A DNA stretch of 64,000 bases from Marinicrinis sediminis (lineage in GTDB: Bacteria; Bacillota; Bacilli; Paenibacillales; KCTC-33676), in contig NZ_JBHUMM010000002.1 in NCBI RefSeq assembly GCF_042685085.1, forward strand, positions 124,001 through 188,000, read 5' to 3'. Shown piece by piece: positions 52,103-60,557 of this stretch. Every line of letters starts with the position of its first letter. The stretch's first letter is position 1. The translations under genes were made by a program, and so were the position numbers. The notes under the pieces are model-generated. The model did no database searches and was not told the DNA's origin. It worked only from the letters and a program-made list of their open reading frames with translations.

Positions 52103-52972
52103 CTACACCTCCGATTGTTCTCTTTCATAGCGATAACTCATATAGGAGCCAAATATGCGCACCTGGCACCCAATGGCTTCAATTTCCTGAATCGCAGCCG
52201 GGAGCAGAACCGAGTCCAGCGTTTCTTCGATGTCAATGAAGAAGAAGTAGCTGCCCAGTTTCTTCTTGGTAGGTCTGGATTCGATGCGCGACAGGTTGAT
52301 TCTCCTCCAGGCAAAGGCCGACAGCACCTGGTGCAATGCTCCCGGGTAATCTTCTGGCAGTGTAATCATGATCGTCGTTTTTACCTTTCCCTGCGAATCT
52401 CGTTTCGGAGGCTTGCTGCCCACCAGCAGAAACCGGGTGAAGTTATTATGATGATCCTGAATGGTCGGCTGCAGAATGGACAGGCCATATTTTCGCGCAG
52501 CCAGCTGGGTCGCAATAGCCGCGATGTCCGGCTGTCCGTATTCCTGAACCATCCTCACGCCTTCAGCGGTACTGCTGACGGTCTCAATCTCGGCATGAGG
52601 CAGATGTTCCTTGATAAAAGCGCGACACTGACCGACGGCAACCGGATGAGAGATCACCCGCTTGATTCGCTGCATGTCCCATTCACCATCCTGGGCAATG
52701 CCAATCAGGTTCTGGATAGACGGATACACCCATTCTGCGGCAATCGGCAATTCATTGTCGTGCACCAGCATATCCAGATGAAGACTGACCGAGCCATCAA
52801 TCGTATTCTCGATCGGGATGACACTCAGATCGGTTTCGCCTTTGGAAGTAGCGGCGAAAACATCTCCAATAATTTTGTACGGAATGAAGGCAACGTCCTT
52901 GCCTTGAAAAAAATAGCGGGCAGATTCTTCGGACACCGTTCCCTCAGGACCTAAATAAGCGACCTTCAGCAT
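52103..52972 (-). CDS. pheA: prephenate dehydratase PheA
   Basis: Converts prephenate to phenylpyruvate for Phe synthesis. The protein is 289 residues from ATG 52972 with GGGGGAG. VAYLGPEGTVSEESARYF starts the catalytic domain, whose active-site TRFLLVG is followed by the regulatory ACT domain with LSRIESRPTKKKLGSYFFFIDIE (the ESRP Phe-binding motif). It is a monofunctional dehydratase and overlaps thrB by 7 bp. Confidence 0.97.
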   Translation of the reverse strand: MLKVAYLGPEGTVSEESARYFFQGKDVAFIPYKIIGDVFAATSKGETDLSVIPIENTIDGSVSLHLDMLVHDNELPIAAEWVYPSIQNLIGIAQDGEWDMQRIKRVISHPVAVGQCRAFIKEHLPHAEIETVSSTAEGVRMVQEYGQPDIAAIATQLAARKYGLSILQPTIQDHHNNFTRFLLVGSKPPKRDSQGKVKTTIMITLPEDYPGALHQVLSAFAWRRINLSRIESRPTKKKLGSYFFFIDIEETLDSVLLPAAIQEIEAIGCQVRIFGSYMSYRYEREQSEV

Positions 52973-53937
52973 GAATGAATCTCCCCCTTGCTTGCATCAA
53001 ATGGATGCGGCTCAGCGCTCGGATCTTCCACCACGTACACCCCTTGACCATCAGGTCGGAGCAAGTACGCCTCTGCCGCAATGCCTTCCTGATGCAATCT
53101 CCCCAGCATAAAGCGCTCCAGCTCCTCACGTCGGGAACTGTCTGCACGCAAAAAGGCGATCAAGGTAGGTCCTGCACCGCTCAGGGCTACGCCAAGCGCC
53201 CCATAGGAGGTCGCCGAGCTCAGGATCTCTTCCATCCCGGGGACGAGTGAAGACCGGTAAGGCTGATGCAAGCGATCTTGCATGCCGGTTGCAATCAGTT
53301 CCAGCTCTCCGGTAGCCATAGCGGCAACCAGCAGGGAAGCGTGACTGACATTATAGACCGCATCTTCCCGCGAGAATTGAGCCGGAAGGACGGTTCTGGC
53401 CTTTTCGGTTGAAAGTTGAAAATCAGGGACGACAAGCAGGCAGGCCAGATCAGAAGGTGGAGACAAACGGACCACAGATGCACGGTCCTCATCCATCGAC
53501 GTGACAACCATGCCCCCATAGAGCGCTGCGCCTACATTGTCTGGATGACCTTCCTTCATCGCTGCCATTTGAAACAGCTCGTCGTCGGACAGGGTAGCTC
53601 CTGACAGCTCGTTAGCCGCAACCAGTCCGGCAATGATAGCGGCAGCCGAACTGCCCATGCCTCTCGTTAGCGGAATGTCGCTGTATACATCCAGGTCCAG
53701 CTCAGGTTGCTGAAAGCCCACCTTGTCAAATACCTGCTGCGCCATCTTGTAAATCAGATTCGACTTCGTCGTCGGGATACCGTTCAAATGATCCCCGTGC
53801 AACCGTATAGCCGTGTGTTCACTTATCGACATGCGAACCCATAAATATTGGGGGAGGGCCAGTCCCAAGGAATCAAATCCCGGCCCCATATTAGCGGTGC
53901 TGGCAGGCACCCTGACCAAGACGTTGTTCCGACTCAT
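52966..53937 (-). CDS. thrB: homoserine kinase ThrB
   Basis: Phosphorylates homoserine (GHMP kinase). The protein is 323 residues. N-terminal VRVPASTANMGPGFDSLGLAL, the ATP loop LTRGMGSSAAAIIAGLVAAN and the C-terminal GVALSGAGPTLIAF are typical. It overlaps thrC by 4 bp (ATGA). The next step, threonine synthase, is encoded just before it. Confidence 0.97.
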   Translation of the reverse strand: MSRNNVLVRVPASTANMGPGFDSLGLALPQYLWVRMSISEHTAIRLHGDHLNGIPTTKSNLIYKMAQQVFDKVGFQQPELDLDVYSDIPLTRGMGSSAAAIIAGLVAANELSGATLSDDELFQMAAMKEGHPDNVGAALYGGMVVTSMDEDRASVVRLSPPSDLACLLVVPDFQLSTEKARTVLPAQFSREDAVYNVSHASLLVAAMATGELELIATGMQDRLHQPYRSSLVPGMEEILSSATSYGALGVALSGAGPTLIAFLRADSSRREELERFMLGRLHQEGIAAEAYLLRPDGQGVYVVEDPSAEPHPFDASKGEIHSC

Positions 53938-55001
53938 TCCCGTCCACCCAGTTTCTCAATCGCCTGCATAACCGCAGTTTCTGTATCTTCTACAACGAGC
54001 GGTTCCGCTGCCACCGCTTCAATCGCATTGTTCGGGTCTTTCAGGCCGTTTCCGGTCAGGACGCAAACCGCGGAATCCCCTTTCTTAAACTGCCCTTGCT
54101 TGTGCAGCTTCATCAAGCCCGCGAGAGAAGCTGCAGAAGCCGGTTCCGCAAAGATTCCCTCTGTGCGTGCAAGTAAACGGTACGCATCCAGAATCTCATC
54201 ATCCGTCACGTAGTTGATTTGTCCGCCGGACTCGTTTGCTGCCTGTACGGCTCCATCCCAGCTGGCCGGATTGCCGATGCGAATCGCGGTCGCCAGCGTC
54301 TCCGGATTTTTGATTGGCTCGCCTTTGACAATCGCCATAGCGCCTTCCGCCTCAAAGCCGATCATCTTCGGCAAGCTGCTGGATTTGCCTTGAGCGTGAT
54401 ATTCCTTGAATCCTTTCCAATAGGCCGTGATGTTGCCCGCATTCCCTACCGGGATTGCCAGATAGTCCGGCGCATGACCCAGTTGGTCACACACTTCAAA
54501 GGCTGCTGTTTTCTGACCCTCGATCCGATACGGATTGACGGAATTGACCAGCGTAATCGGATGTTTGGCAGTAATGTCGCGCACGATTTCCAGCGCACGG
54601 TCGAAGTTGCCTTCGATTGCGATAACCTTCGCGCCATAAATCATCGCCTGAGCCAGTTTACCGAGGGCAATGTTGTTGTTCGGAATCAAGACGATACAGT
54701 TCAATCCGCCTCTGGCTGCATAAGCGGCAGCGGCAGCGGATGTGTTGCCTGTGGATGCACACATAATGGTATTGCTGCCTTCCTCCATTGCTTTGGCAAC
54801 CGCCATCACCATGCCACGGTCCTTGAAGGAACCAGTTGGATTCAACCCTTCATATTTGAAATAAACGTCCATATTCAGCATGTCGGAAATTTTCTCTCCA
54901 TGAAAGAGAGGTGTATTGCCTTCATGCAATGACAGCATCGGTGTTTTTTCAGTAATCGGAAGCAACGAACGGTAAGTTTCTAATAGTCCTGGATATCTCA
55001 T
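53934..55001 (-). CDS. thrC: threonine synthase ThrC
   Basis: Makes threonine from O-phosphohomoserine (PLP). The protein is 355 residues from ATG 55001 with AAAGGA. The PLP lysine lies in NPTGSFKDRGMVMAV, the phosphate-binding glycine-rich loop is IPVGNAGNITAYW, and CASTGNTSAAAAAYAARGGL is the family motif. The C-terminus is RLLARTEGIFAEPASAASLAGL. It lies between hom and thrB with a 97-bp gap to hom. Confidence 0.97.
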   Translation of the reverse strand: MRYPGLLETYRSLLPITEKTPMLSLHEGNTPLFHGEKISDMLNMDVYFKYEGLNPTGSFKDRGMVMAVAKAMEEGSNTIMCASTGNTSAAAAAYAARGGLNCIVLIPNNNIALGKLAQAMIYGAKVIAIEGNFDRALEIVRDITAKHPITLVNSVNPYRIEGQKTAAFEVCDQLGHAPDYLAIPVGNAGNITAYWKGFKEYHAQGKSSSLPKMIGFEAEGAMAIVKGEPIKNPETLATAIRIGNPASWDGAVQAANESGGQINYVTDDEILDAYRLLARTEGIFAEPASAASLAGLMKLHKQGQFKKGDSAVCVLTGNGLKDPNNAIEAVAAEPLVVEDTETAVMQAIEKLGGRE

Positions 55002-55098
55002 GAATCGAATTCCTTTCTGTTTGGGCGTTGAATGAATGATTACTTTTGCAATCTGTATGATTTACAATTGATTAATTGTCCAATGATATACTTTGACG

Positions 55099-56385
55099 TT
55101 AGCCTTCTACGCGGTAGACACTGCGAATTTCGTGGACGACATCCAATCCGTCCAGCGTCTCCAAGACGTTATTCATGCTCGCCTTGGTGGCATCATGCGT
55201 AATGATAATGATTTCGGCCGCCGGATTATGCTGGTTCGGATGCTGGAGCACCGATTCCAGACTGACCTCATGCTGCGCGAAAATCTCGGTAATCCTGGCT
55301 AGTACACCCGCCTTGTCGGCTACGTGCAGGAGCAGGAAGTTTTTGCATGAGATTTGCTGATCTGTCTTCAGCTTCTTTTCCTTATAGGCAACGGCGCCGG
55401 TCTTGCCACTGACGCCCAGCTTGATGTTTTTGCATACGGCAACCAAATCCGCGACAACGGAGGTAGCGGTTGGCATCTCACCCGCGCCCGGTCCGTAAAA
55501 CATCGTCTCACCAACTGCTTCCCCGTATACATACACGGCATTGAATACCCCGTTGACGGAAGCAAGCGGATGCGTCGCCTTCACCATGGTGGGCTGTACC
55601 GTCAGACTGATCGAATCATCCTGACGTTCCGCAATTCCGAGCAGCTTCACTTCATAGCCGAGTCGTTTGCCGTACTGGATATCTTCCTTGGTGACGCTCG
55701 TGATCCCTTTCACGGTGACATCATCCATCGATACGTTCGTATGGAAACCAAGCGTACCCAGTATCGCCATCTTGTATGCCGCATCCAGTCCCTCTACATC
55801 AGAGGTAGGGTCCGCTTCGGCATAGCCGAGCGCTTGCGCCTCTGCCAGCACATCATCGTAGCTCGCGCCCTCCTGGCTCATCTTCGTCAGGATATAGTTA
55901 GTCGTGCCGTTCACGATGCCCATCATCTTCTGAATGCGATCCGAGGAGAAGCCCTCCACGATGGTACGCAAAATAGGGATTCCGCCCGCTACACTTGCTT
56001 CATAGAGGACATCACATTGCTGTTTGCGAGCTTCTTCGATCAATTCGGAACCACTGGTCGCCATCAGATCCTTGTTGGCCGTGACCACCTGCTTGCCCTG
56101 CCTGAGCGCTTCCATCATCCATGTTTTCGCATGGCCCGTTCCACCCATCACTTCAATAATCACATCGATCTCCGGATGATGAAGCACCTCATATGGATCT
56201 TCTGTCAAGACCTCTTCCGGCAAACTTACATCTCTTGGCTTGTTCTTGTCTTTGACGAGAACTTTCACGATCTCCACGGCAGAGCCGATCTTGCGCTGCA
56301 GATCATCCTGATGACCTTCGACGATCCGGATGACTCCAGTACCCACTGTACCGAGACCAAGCATCCCCACTTTGATTGGTTTCAT
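55099..56385 (-). CDS. hom: homoserine dehydrogenase Hom
   Basis: Reduces aspartate semialdehyde to homoserine. ATG 56385 has GGAGG and gives 428 residues; ATG 56400 is upstream of that site. The Rossmann domain has GMLGLGTVGTGVIR, and the catalytic domain has NGTTNYILTKM and ADPTSDVEGLDAAYKMAIL. A C-terminal ACT domain (LLHVADKAGVLARITEIFAQHEVSLESV) gives threonine feedback. Confidence 0.97.
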   Translation of the reverse strand: MKPIKVGMLGLGTVGTGVIRIVEGHQDDLQRKIGSAVEIVKVLVKDKNKPRDVSLPEEVLTEDPYEVLHHPEIDVIIEVMGGTGHAKTWMMEALRQGKQVVTANKDLMATSGSELIEEARKQQCDVLYEASVAGGIPILRTIVEGFSSDRIQKMMGIVNGTTNYILTKMSQEGASYDDVLAEAQALGYAEADPTSDVEGLDAAYKMAILGTLGFHTNVSMDDVTVKGITSVTKEDIQYGKRLGYEVKLLGIAERQDDSISLTVQPTMVKATHPLASVNGVFNAVYVYGEAVGETMFYGPGAGEMPTATSVVADLVAVCKNIKLGVSGKTGAVAYKEKKLKTDQQISCKNFLLLHVADKAGVLARITEIFAQHEVSLESVLQHPNQHNPAAEIIIITHDATKASMNNVLETLDGLDVVHEIRSVYRVEG

Positions 56386-56519
56386 ATCCACGCCTCCCAT
56401 ATCTCGTATATCTATCTGATCATGCTTTCGACATGCTTCTTCACGTTTCTCTTCAAAGCTGCTCTCTCATTGTAACGCGGATGGAAAAGATTGTGCAACG
56501 AGTTTTCCGTTGAAAGGAT

Positions 56520-56981
56520 TCAGTAGGAAGCTGCACCCTGTCCAACCACCTGGACACGCTTGACGCCTTCCTGCTCCTTCAGATCGTGAAGCAGGGCCGA
56601 CCACTGGGCACCCATTTGCGATGTATCGACCGACATGACCACATTGGCCATACCCTGGAGAGGAATCGTCTGGTTAATCGTCAGTACGTTACCCGAATGT
56701 CCGGCGATCATCGACAATACCCGGGAAAGGATCCCCGAACGGTGCATCAGATCGAGTGAGATCGTCACAATTCGTTCCTGCTGCATGTGATTGAGCTCGA
56801 AGACGCCATCCTTGTACTTGTAAAATGCACTCCGGCTTAATCCCACCCGCTCCACGGCTTCGTGAACGGTCTGAACTTCACTGTGGGCCAGAAGAGCCTT
56901 GGCCTCTATCGTTTTGAGTACGGCTTCCGGCAGTAGATCTTCCCGAACCAGATAATACCGATCCGTATGCTTTTCCGTCAC
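56520..56981 (-). CDS. pheB: ACT-domain protein PheB
   Basis: A 153-residue protein. GTG 56981 has AAAGGACG upstream and matches Bacillus PheB; the frame is open to 57029. YYLVREDLLPEAVLKTIEAKALL is a helical N-terminus with a short HTH-like VERVGLSRSAFYKYKDGVF, followed by an ACT domain (RSGILSRVLSMIAGHSGNVLTINQTIPLQGMANVVMSVD). It probably binds an amino acid and controls gene expression or enzyme activity near hom/pheA. The exact role is not established. Confidence 0.92.
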   Translation of the reverse strand: MTEKHTDRYYLVREDLLPEAVLKTIEAKALLAHSEVQTVHEAVERVGLSRSAFYKYKDGVFELNHMQQERIVTISLDLMHRSGILSRVLSMIAGHSGNVLTINQTIPLQGMANVVMSVDTSQMGAQWSALLHDLKEQEGVKRVQVVGQGAASY

Positions 56982-57067
56982 TGGATAACGTCCTTTCTGG
57001 AAAGACTCTTGTTTTCGTATAGTGGACATTATAGCGGATTATGCGGGACTCGACAATAGGCACACGC

Positions 57068-57108
57068 AAAAAAAATCCCTCCAAGGAACAATAAGAACCC
57101 GGAGGGAT
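57068..57108 (-). terminator. terminator of obg
   Basis: ATCCCTCC (57075-57082) pairs perfectly with GGAGGGAT (57101-57108). On the minus strand it is followed by TTTTTTTT. It lies 5 bp after the obg stop codon and separates obg from pheB. Confidence 0.9.
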
Positions 57109-57113
57109 GGACG

Positions 57114-58418
57114 TTATTCTTTTTCCACAAATTCAAATTCATATTCCCCGATGCGGATGATCATGCCATCCTCGGCTCCCCGATTGCGCAACGCCTTGTC
57201 TACGCCCATTTTTCGCATAATGTGGGCAAAGCGTATCACCGCATCATATGAACTCATTTGGCTGCGTTTCAGCAGGTTCTCGATTTTCTCACTTTCCACA
57301 ACAAAGGTATCATTTTCGCGACGGATGGTGAACTCCGGTCCTTCATCCTTGCGATCCAGCCGGTACACCTTACGTTCTTCCGTCTCTGCCACTTCTTCAA
57401 CGACGGCCTGCTGCGGAAGTTGATCCAGCAGTTCAGCCAGGTGATAGATCATATCTCTCACACCCTGCTGGGCCACCGCAGAAATCGGAAAAATGCGCGT
57501 GTCTCCGCCCTGCTCTGCCAGCTTCTGCTTGAACTGAACCAGCTGTTCTTCCGCCTCCGGCACGTCCATCTTGTTGGCCGCGATAATCTGAGGTCGCTCC
57601 GCCAGCTTATCATTGTAGCGATACAACTCGTCATTGATTTTCAGGTAATCGTCAAACGGATCTCTGCCTTCCGTAGCCGCCATATCGATGACATGCAGGA
57701 TCACACGGGTACGCTCAATGTGCCGTAAGAACTCGTGACCCAGTCCGATGCCTTCACTCGCCCCTTCAATCAGTCCCGGCAGATCAGCCATGACAAAGCT
57801 GCGCCCTTCCTCAACCTGCACGACACCCAGATTGGGTGACAGGGTTGTAAAATGATAGGAGGCAATCTTCGGCTTGGCTGCGGATACGACAGACAGCAGG
57901 GTCGATTTTCCGACACTCGGAAAGCCTACCAGGCCCACGTCCGCCATCACCTTCAATTCCAGCACAACCCATTTTTCTTCTCCCTCTTCGCCATTCTCAG
58001 CGATATACGGAGCCGGGTTCTTCGGTGTGGCAAAGCGAACGTTGCCTCGTCCTCCACGTCCACCCTTCGCAGCGACTACTTCCTGACCATGCTCCACGAG
58101 ATCGGCCACCACTTCTCCGGTGTCATCATCGACAATGACCGTACCCGGCGGAACTCGCACAACCATATTGTCGGCATTGGCGCCATACTGATTTTTCGGC
58201 TTGCCTTTTTCGCCTCTCTTGGCCTTGAAGTGCTTCTGATAGCGGAAATCCACCAGGGTTCGCAAGCCTTCGTCCACTCGGAAGATCACATCTCCGCCTT
58301 TTCCTCCGTCTCCACCTGCCGGGCCGCCTTCTGCCACATATTTCTCGCGATGGAAAGAGATCAGTCCGTCTCCACCGTTTCCACCTTTAATGTATATTTT
58401 CGTCTTGTCTACAAACAT
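57114..58418 (-). CDS. obg: GTPase Obg (CgtA)
   Basis: Essential GTPase of 50S assembly and stress signalling. The protein is 434 residues. The glycine-rich Obg fold (about 1-157) has GGNGGDGLISFHREKYV and AAKGGRGGRGNVRF. The G domain has GFPSVGKSTLLSVVS (G1), FVMADLPGLIEGAS (G3, DxPG) and AANKMD (G4). The C-terminal OCT domain is present. It lies 9 bp after spo0B in the same operon, as in Bacillus, where Obg also takes part in sporulation initiation. Confidence 0.98.
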   Translation of the reverse strand: MFVDKTKIYIKGGNGGDGLISFHREKYVAEGGPAGGDGGKGGDVIFRVDEGLRTLVDFRYQKHFKAKRGEKGKPKNQYGANADNMVVRVPPGTVIVDDDTGEVVADLVEHGQEVVAAKGGRGGRGNVRFATPKNPAPYIAENGEEGEEKWVVLELKVMADVGLVGFPSVGKSTLLSVVSAAKPKIASYHFTTLSPNLGVVQVEEGRSFVMADLPGLIEGASEGIGLGHEFLRHIERTRVILHVIDMAATEGRDPFDDYLKINDELYRYNDKLAERPQIIAANKMDVPEAEEQLVQFKQKLAEQGGDTRIFPISAVAQQGVRDMIYHLAELLDQLPQQAVVEEVAETEERKVYRLDRKDEGPEFTIRRENDTFVVESEKIENLLKRSQMSSYDAVIRFAHIMRKMGVDKALRNRGAEDGMIIRIGEYEFEFVEKE

Positions 58419-58427
58419 CTCTTCACC

Positions 58428-59195
58428 TCAATCCAAATTGGCCAATGGAAAATCAATGGTCATCCGATCCCTATCCTCTTCGGATTCCCAATTCATCTGG
58501 TATTCATTCTCCACATTGGCCTGTTCCTTCAGTCTCGACCACGATTGCCTCATACCCGGATAGTCCAATTCTCCGATGTATTCCAGTTCCAGCCGGATAC
58601 CTGCCTCACTCCTCGATACCCGTAAATCACACTCATTCAGTTCACCCATCGTATACCGGGAATGATCTGCCACGGTTTTGACCAGATCGGCTATCAACGC
58701 GCTTGCCTTTCCCGGATTTTTCATTTGCGCGACCGGATTCTCGATCTGATCCAGTGCAATATGCAGATCACCGGATTTCCAGTTTAATTTAAGTGCATAC
58801 AGATCAGCAGCCAGGGTCGGACAGCCCAGCTTGAATATCAGGCTTTCCTCCATCAAACGAAACCGCAGTGCTTCAATGCTCTGTTCCAGCTGCTCCAGCT
58901 TGCCGAGCTGCAAATACGCCTTGATCAACTGGATATCATTCAATAAATCATGGCGCTGCATTCGGAATGTATCTTCAAACAACTTGCTCTTGTCCATCAT
59001 CAGCTTCGTGTAATGGGTATGATGCTGATGGACGATATTTCGATGATTCCTTCTCATCCAATACCACCATAACGCGGCAGTCAATCCCAGCGCGAGTCCC
59101 TGGACCCAGACTGACCCATCAATCAATAGAATAAAGGCGATACAACCGATTGCCAAACAGGCAAATGCCATTTGCACTTTAGCCTCTTGATTCAT
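58428..59195 (-). CDS. spo0B: sporulation phosphotransferase Spo0B, membrane-anchored form
   Basis: Phosphorelay protein that passes phosphate from Spo0F to Spo0A. The protein is 255 residues. The H-box reads RMQRHDLLNDIQLIKAYLQLG with His82 as the phosphorylated residue, and a Spo0B-type dimerisation and C-terminal domain follow. Unlike Bacillus Spo0B (192 residues, soluble), it starts with two hydrophobic segments (residues 7-25 and 31-47), so it is probably membrane-bound. The operon place between rpmA and obg confirms the identity. Confidence 0.88.
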   Translation of the reverse strand: MNQEAKVQMAFACLAIGCIAFILLIDGSVWVQGLALGLTAALWWYWMRRNHRNIVHQHHTHYTKLMMDKSKLFEDTFRMQRHDLLNDIQLIKAYLQLGKLEQLEQSIEALRFRLMEESLIFKLGCPTLAADLYALKLNWKSGDLHIALDQIENPVAQMKNPGKASALIADLVKTVADHSRYTMGELNECDLRVSRSEAGIRLELEYIGELDYPGMRQSWSRLKEQANVENEYQMNWESEEDRDRMTIDFPLANLD

Positions 59196-59401
59196 GGTAC
59201 GTCTCCCCTTTGCTTTCCCATTCGTATGACGTTGCCTCTCGCAAATGGTTTCTCGCTAGATTCGGCTCATATAAGCTCGTCCAAACGATTCTCGGCTCGT
59301 TCGTTTTCGACCGGTTCTCCCCGTAATTTTCTTTGACAGTATACCATGTTTGGATGCAAATAGGTAGAAATTTCAGGCCGGATTTCTACTCTGCTCATAG
59401 G

Positions 59402-59431
59402 AAAAACCCGGTGATCTCACCGGGTTTTTAG
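59402..59431. terminator. terminator of the rplU-prp-rpmA operon
   Basis: AAAAACCCGGTGA (59402-59414) pairs perfectly with TCACCGGGTTTTT (59417-59429), with a 2-base loop. It lies 43 bp after the rpmA stop codon and would isolate spo0B from ribosomal protein transcription. Confidence 0.9.
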
Positions 59432-59471
59432 GGATCTGTCTTATTCCTGAAAACGTTGCACGTTTGGCAAA

Positions 59472-59768
59472 TTAAGCTTGTGCAGCCTGCTCAGCAGGAT
59501 AAACGCTGACCTTCTTGCGGTCACGTCCCCAACGCTCGAATTTAACAACTCCTTCAACCTTTGCGAACAAAGTGTCGTCAGAGCCAATTCCTACGTTTGT
59601 TCCAGGGTGAATCTTCGTTCCTCTTTGACGAACCAGGATGTTGCCCGCTTTTACAAGCTGACCATCCGCACGCTTGGTACCCAGGCGCTTCGCGATGCTG
59701 TCGCGACCGTTCTTCGTGGAACCTACCCCTTTTTTGGATGCAAACAATTGCAGGTTCATATTCAACAT
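59472..59768 (-). CDS. rpmA: ribosomal protein L27 with cleavable N-terminal extension
   Basis: A 98-residue protein. The N-terminus MLNMNLQLF-ASKKGVGSTKNGRDS carries the Firmicute extension (9 residues) that the Prp protease removes before the -ASKKG end, which lies near the peptidyl transferase centre. The body (KRLGTKRADGQLVKAGNILVRQRGTKIHPGTNVGIG) is standard L27. It overlaps prp by 7 bp. Confidence 0.98.
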   Translation of the reverse strand: MLNMNLQLFASKKGVGSTKNGRDSIAKRLGTKRADGQLVKAGNILVRQRGTKIHPGTNVGIGSDDTLFAKVEGVVKFERWGRDRKKVSVYPAEQAAQA

Positions 59769-60115
59769 GGCGTTTTCCCTCCCTCGGATTCAAATTGTAT
59801 GCGTACATACGCATCATACGATGCTTCAATTCCTTTTAACGTGACAACCATTGAGCGCAACAGCAACTGTGCCTGATCAAATCGCTCCGGATCAGTGACA
59901 GCGGGGAGAATCGCAGACAGATATCCGTCTTCGTTCATCTCGGCCTCACAATGAATATCCAGCAGCTCTTCGAGCGCATTTACAGTCCCAATGGAAACGG
60001 CTGATACGCCTGCACAGACGATATCCTGTCCCGGGTCTGCATAATGTGCATGCCCGGTAATCTCGTAAGCGATGATATGGTCCTGCGCATTGGTATATAC
60101 ATAGACCTCAATCAT
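59762..60115 (-). CDS. prp: ribosomal-processing cysteine protease Prp
   Basis: A 117-residue protease that matures L27. The catalytic pair lies in GHAHYADPGQDIVCAGVSAVSIG, with His22 and Cys34 at the positions known for the family. It lies between rplU and rpmA, where its substrate is made. ATG 60115 has AAGAGG. Confidence 0.97.
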   Translation of the reverse strand: MIEVYVYTNAQDHIIAYEITGHAHYADPGQDIVCAGVSAVSIGTVNALEELLDIHCEAEMNEDGYLSAILPAVTDPERFDQAQLLLRSMVVTLKGIEASYDAYVRIQFESEGGKTPC

Positions 60116-60124
60116 GTGAGCCTC

Positions 60125-60436
60125 TTACGCTTCGATCTTTTCGATCACGACTTTCGTGTAAGGCTGACGATGACCTTGCTTTTTGTGGTAGTTCTTTTTC
60201 GGCTTGTATTTGAATACAACAAGCTTTTGTCCTTTTCCGTGCTTTTCTACTTTCGCAGAAACGCTGGCGCCTTCAACCAATGGAGCTCCGGCAACAAGAC
60301 CTTCTCCCTTGGATACTGCGACAACACGGTCAAACGTTACGGACTCACCTTCACCTGCATTCAATTTCTCGATGAATAATACATCGCCTTCTTGAACTTT
60401 GTACTGTTTTCCGCCAGTTTCAATAATTGCGTACAT
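60125..60436 (-). CDS. rplU: ribosomal protein L21
   Basis: A 103-residue protein. MYAIIETGGKQYKVQEGD, then KPKKNYHKKQGHRQPYTKVVIEKI is the L21 signature. ATG 60436 has AGGAGGTG. The 121-bp gap to the rng gene probably contains the leader of this operon. A regulatory L21 leader RNA is known in Firmicutes, but its structure was not recognised by eye. Confidence 0.97.
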   Translation of the reverse strand: MYAIIETGGKQYKVQEGDVLFIEKLNAGEGESVTFDRVVAVSKGEGLVAGAPLVEGASVSAKVEKHGKGQKLVVFKYKPKKNYHKKQGHRQPYTKVVIEKIEA

Positions 60437-60557
60437 GGCTGCACCTCCTCATATCTCAGACTCGCCCAAGCCAGGTGGAATGAATGATCATTCTCTTGCG
60501 TACCTTTTTGGTGCGGTTACAGCATGTGACTCGGCACACACTCAATTAAAGATAATA

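Noticed and set aside
55354..56475. 373-residue plus-strand ORF opposite hom
   Set aside because: Antisense shadow of a complete homoserine dehydrogenase.
60437..60557. L21 leader RNA before rplU
   Set aside because: The position fits, but no structure could be confirmed by eye, so it is not listed as a feature.
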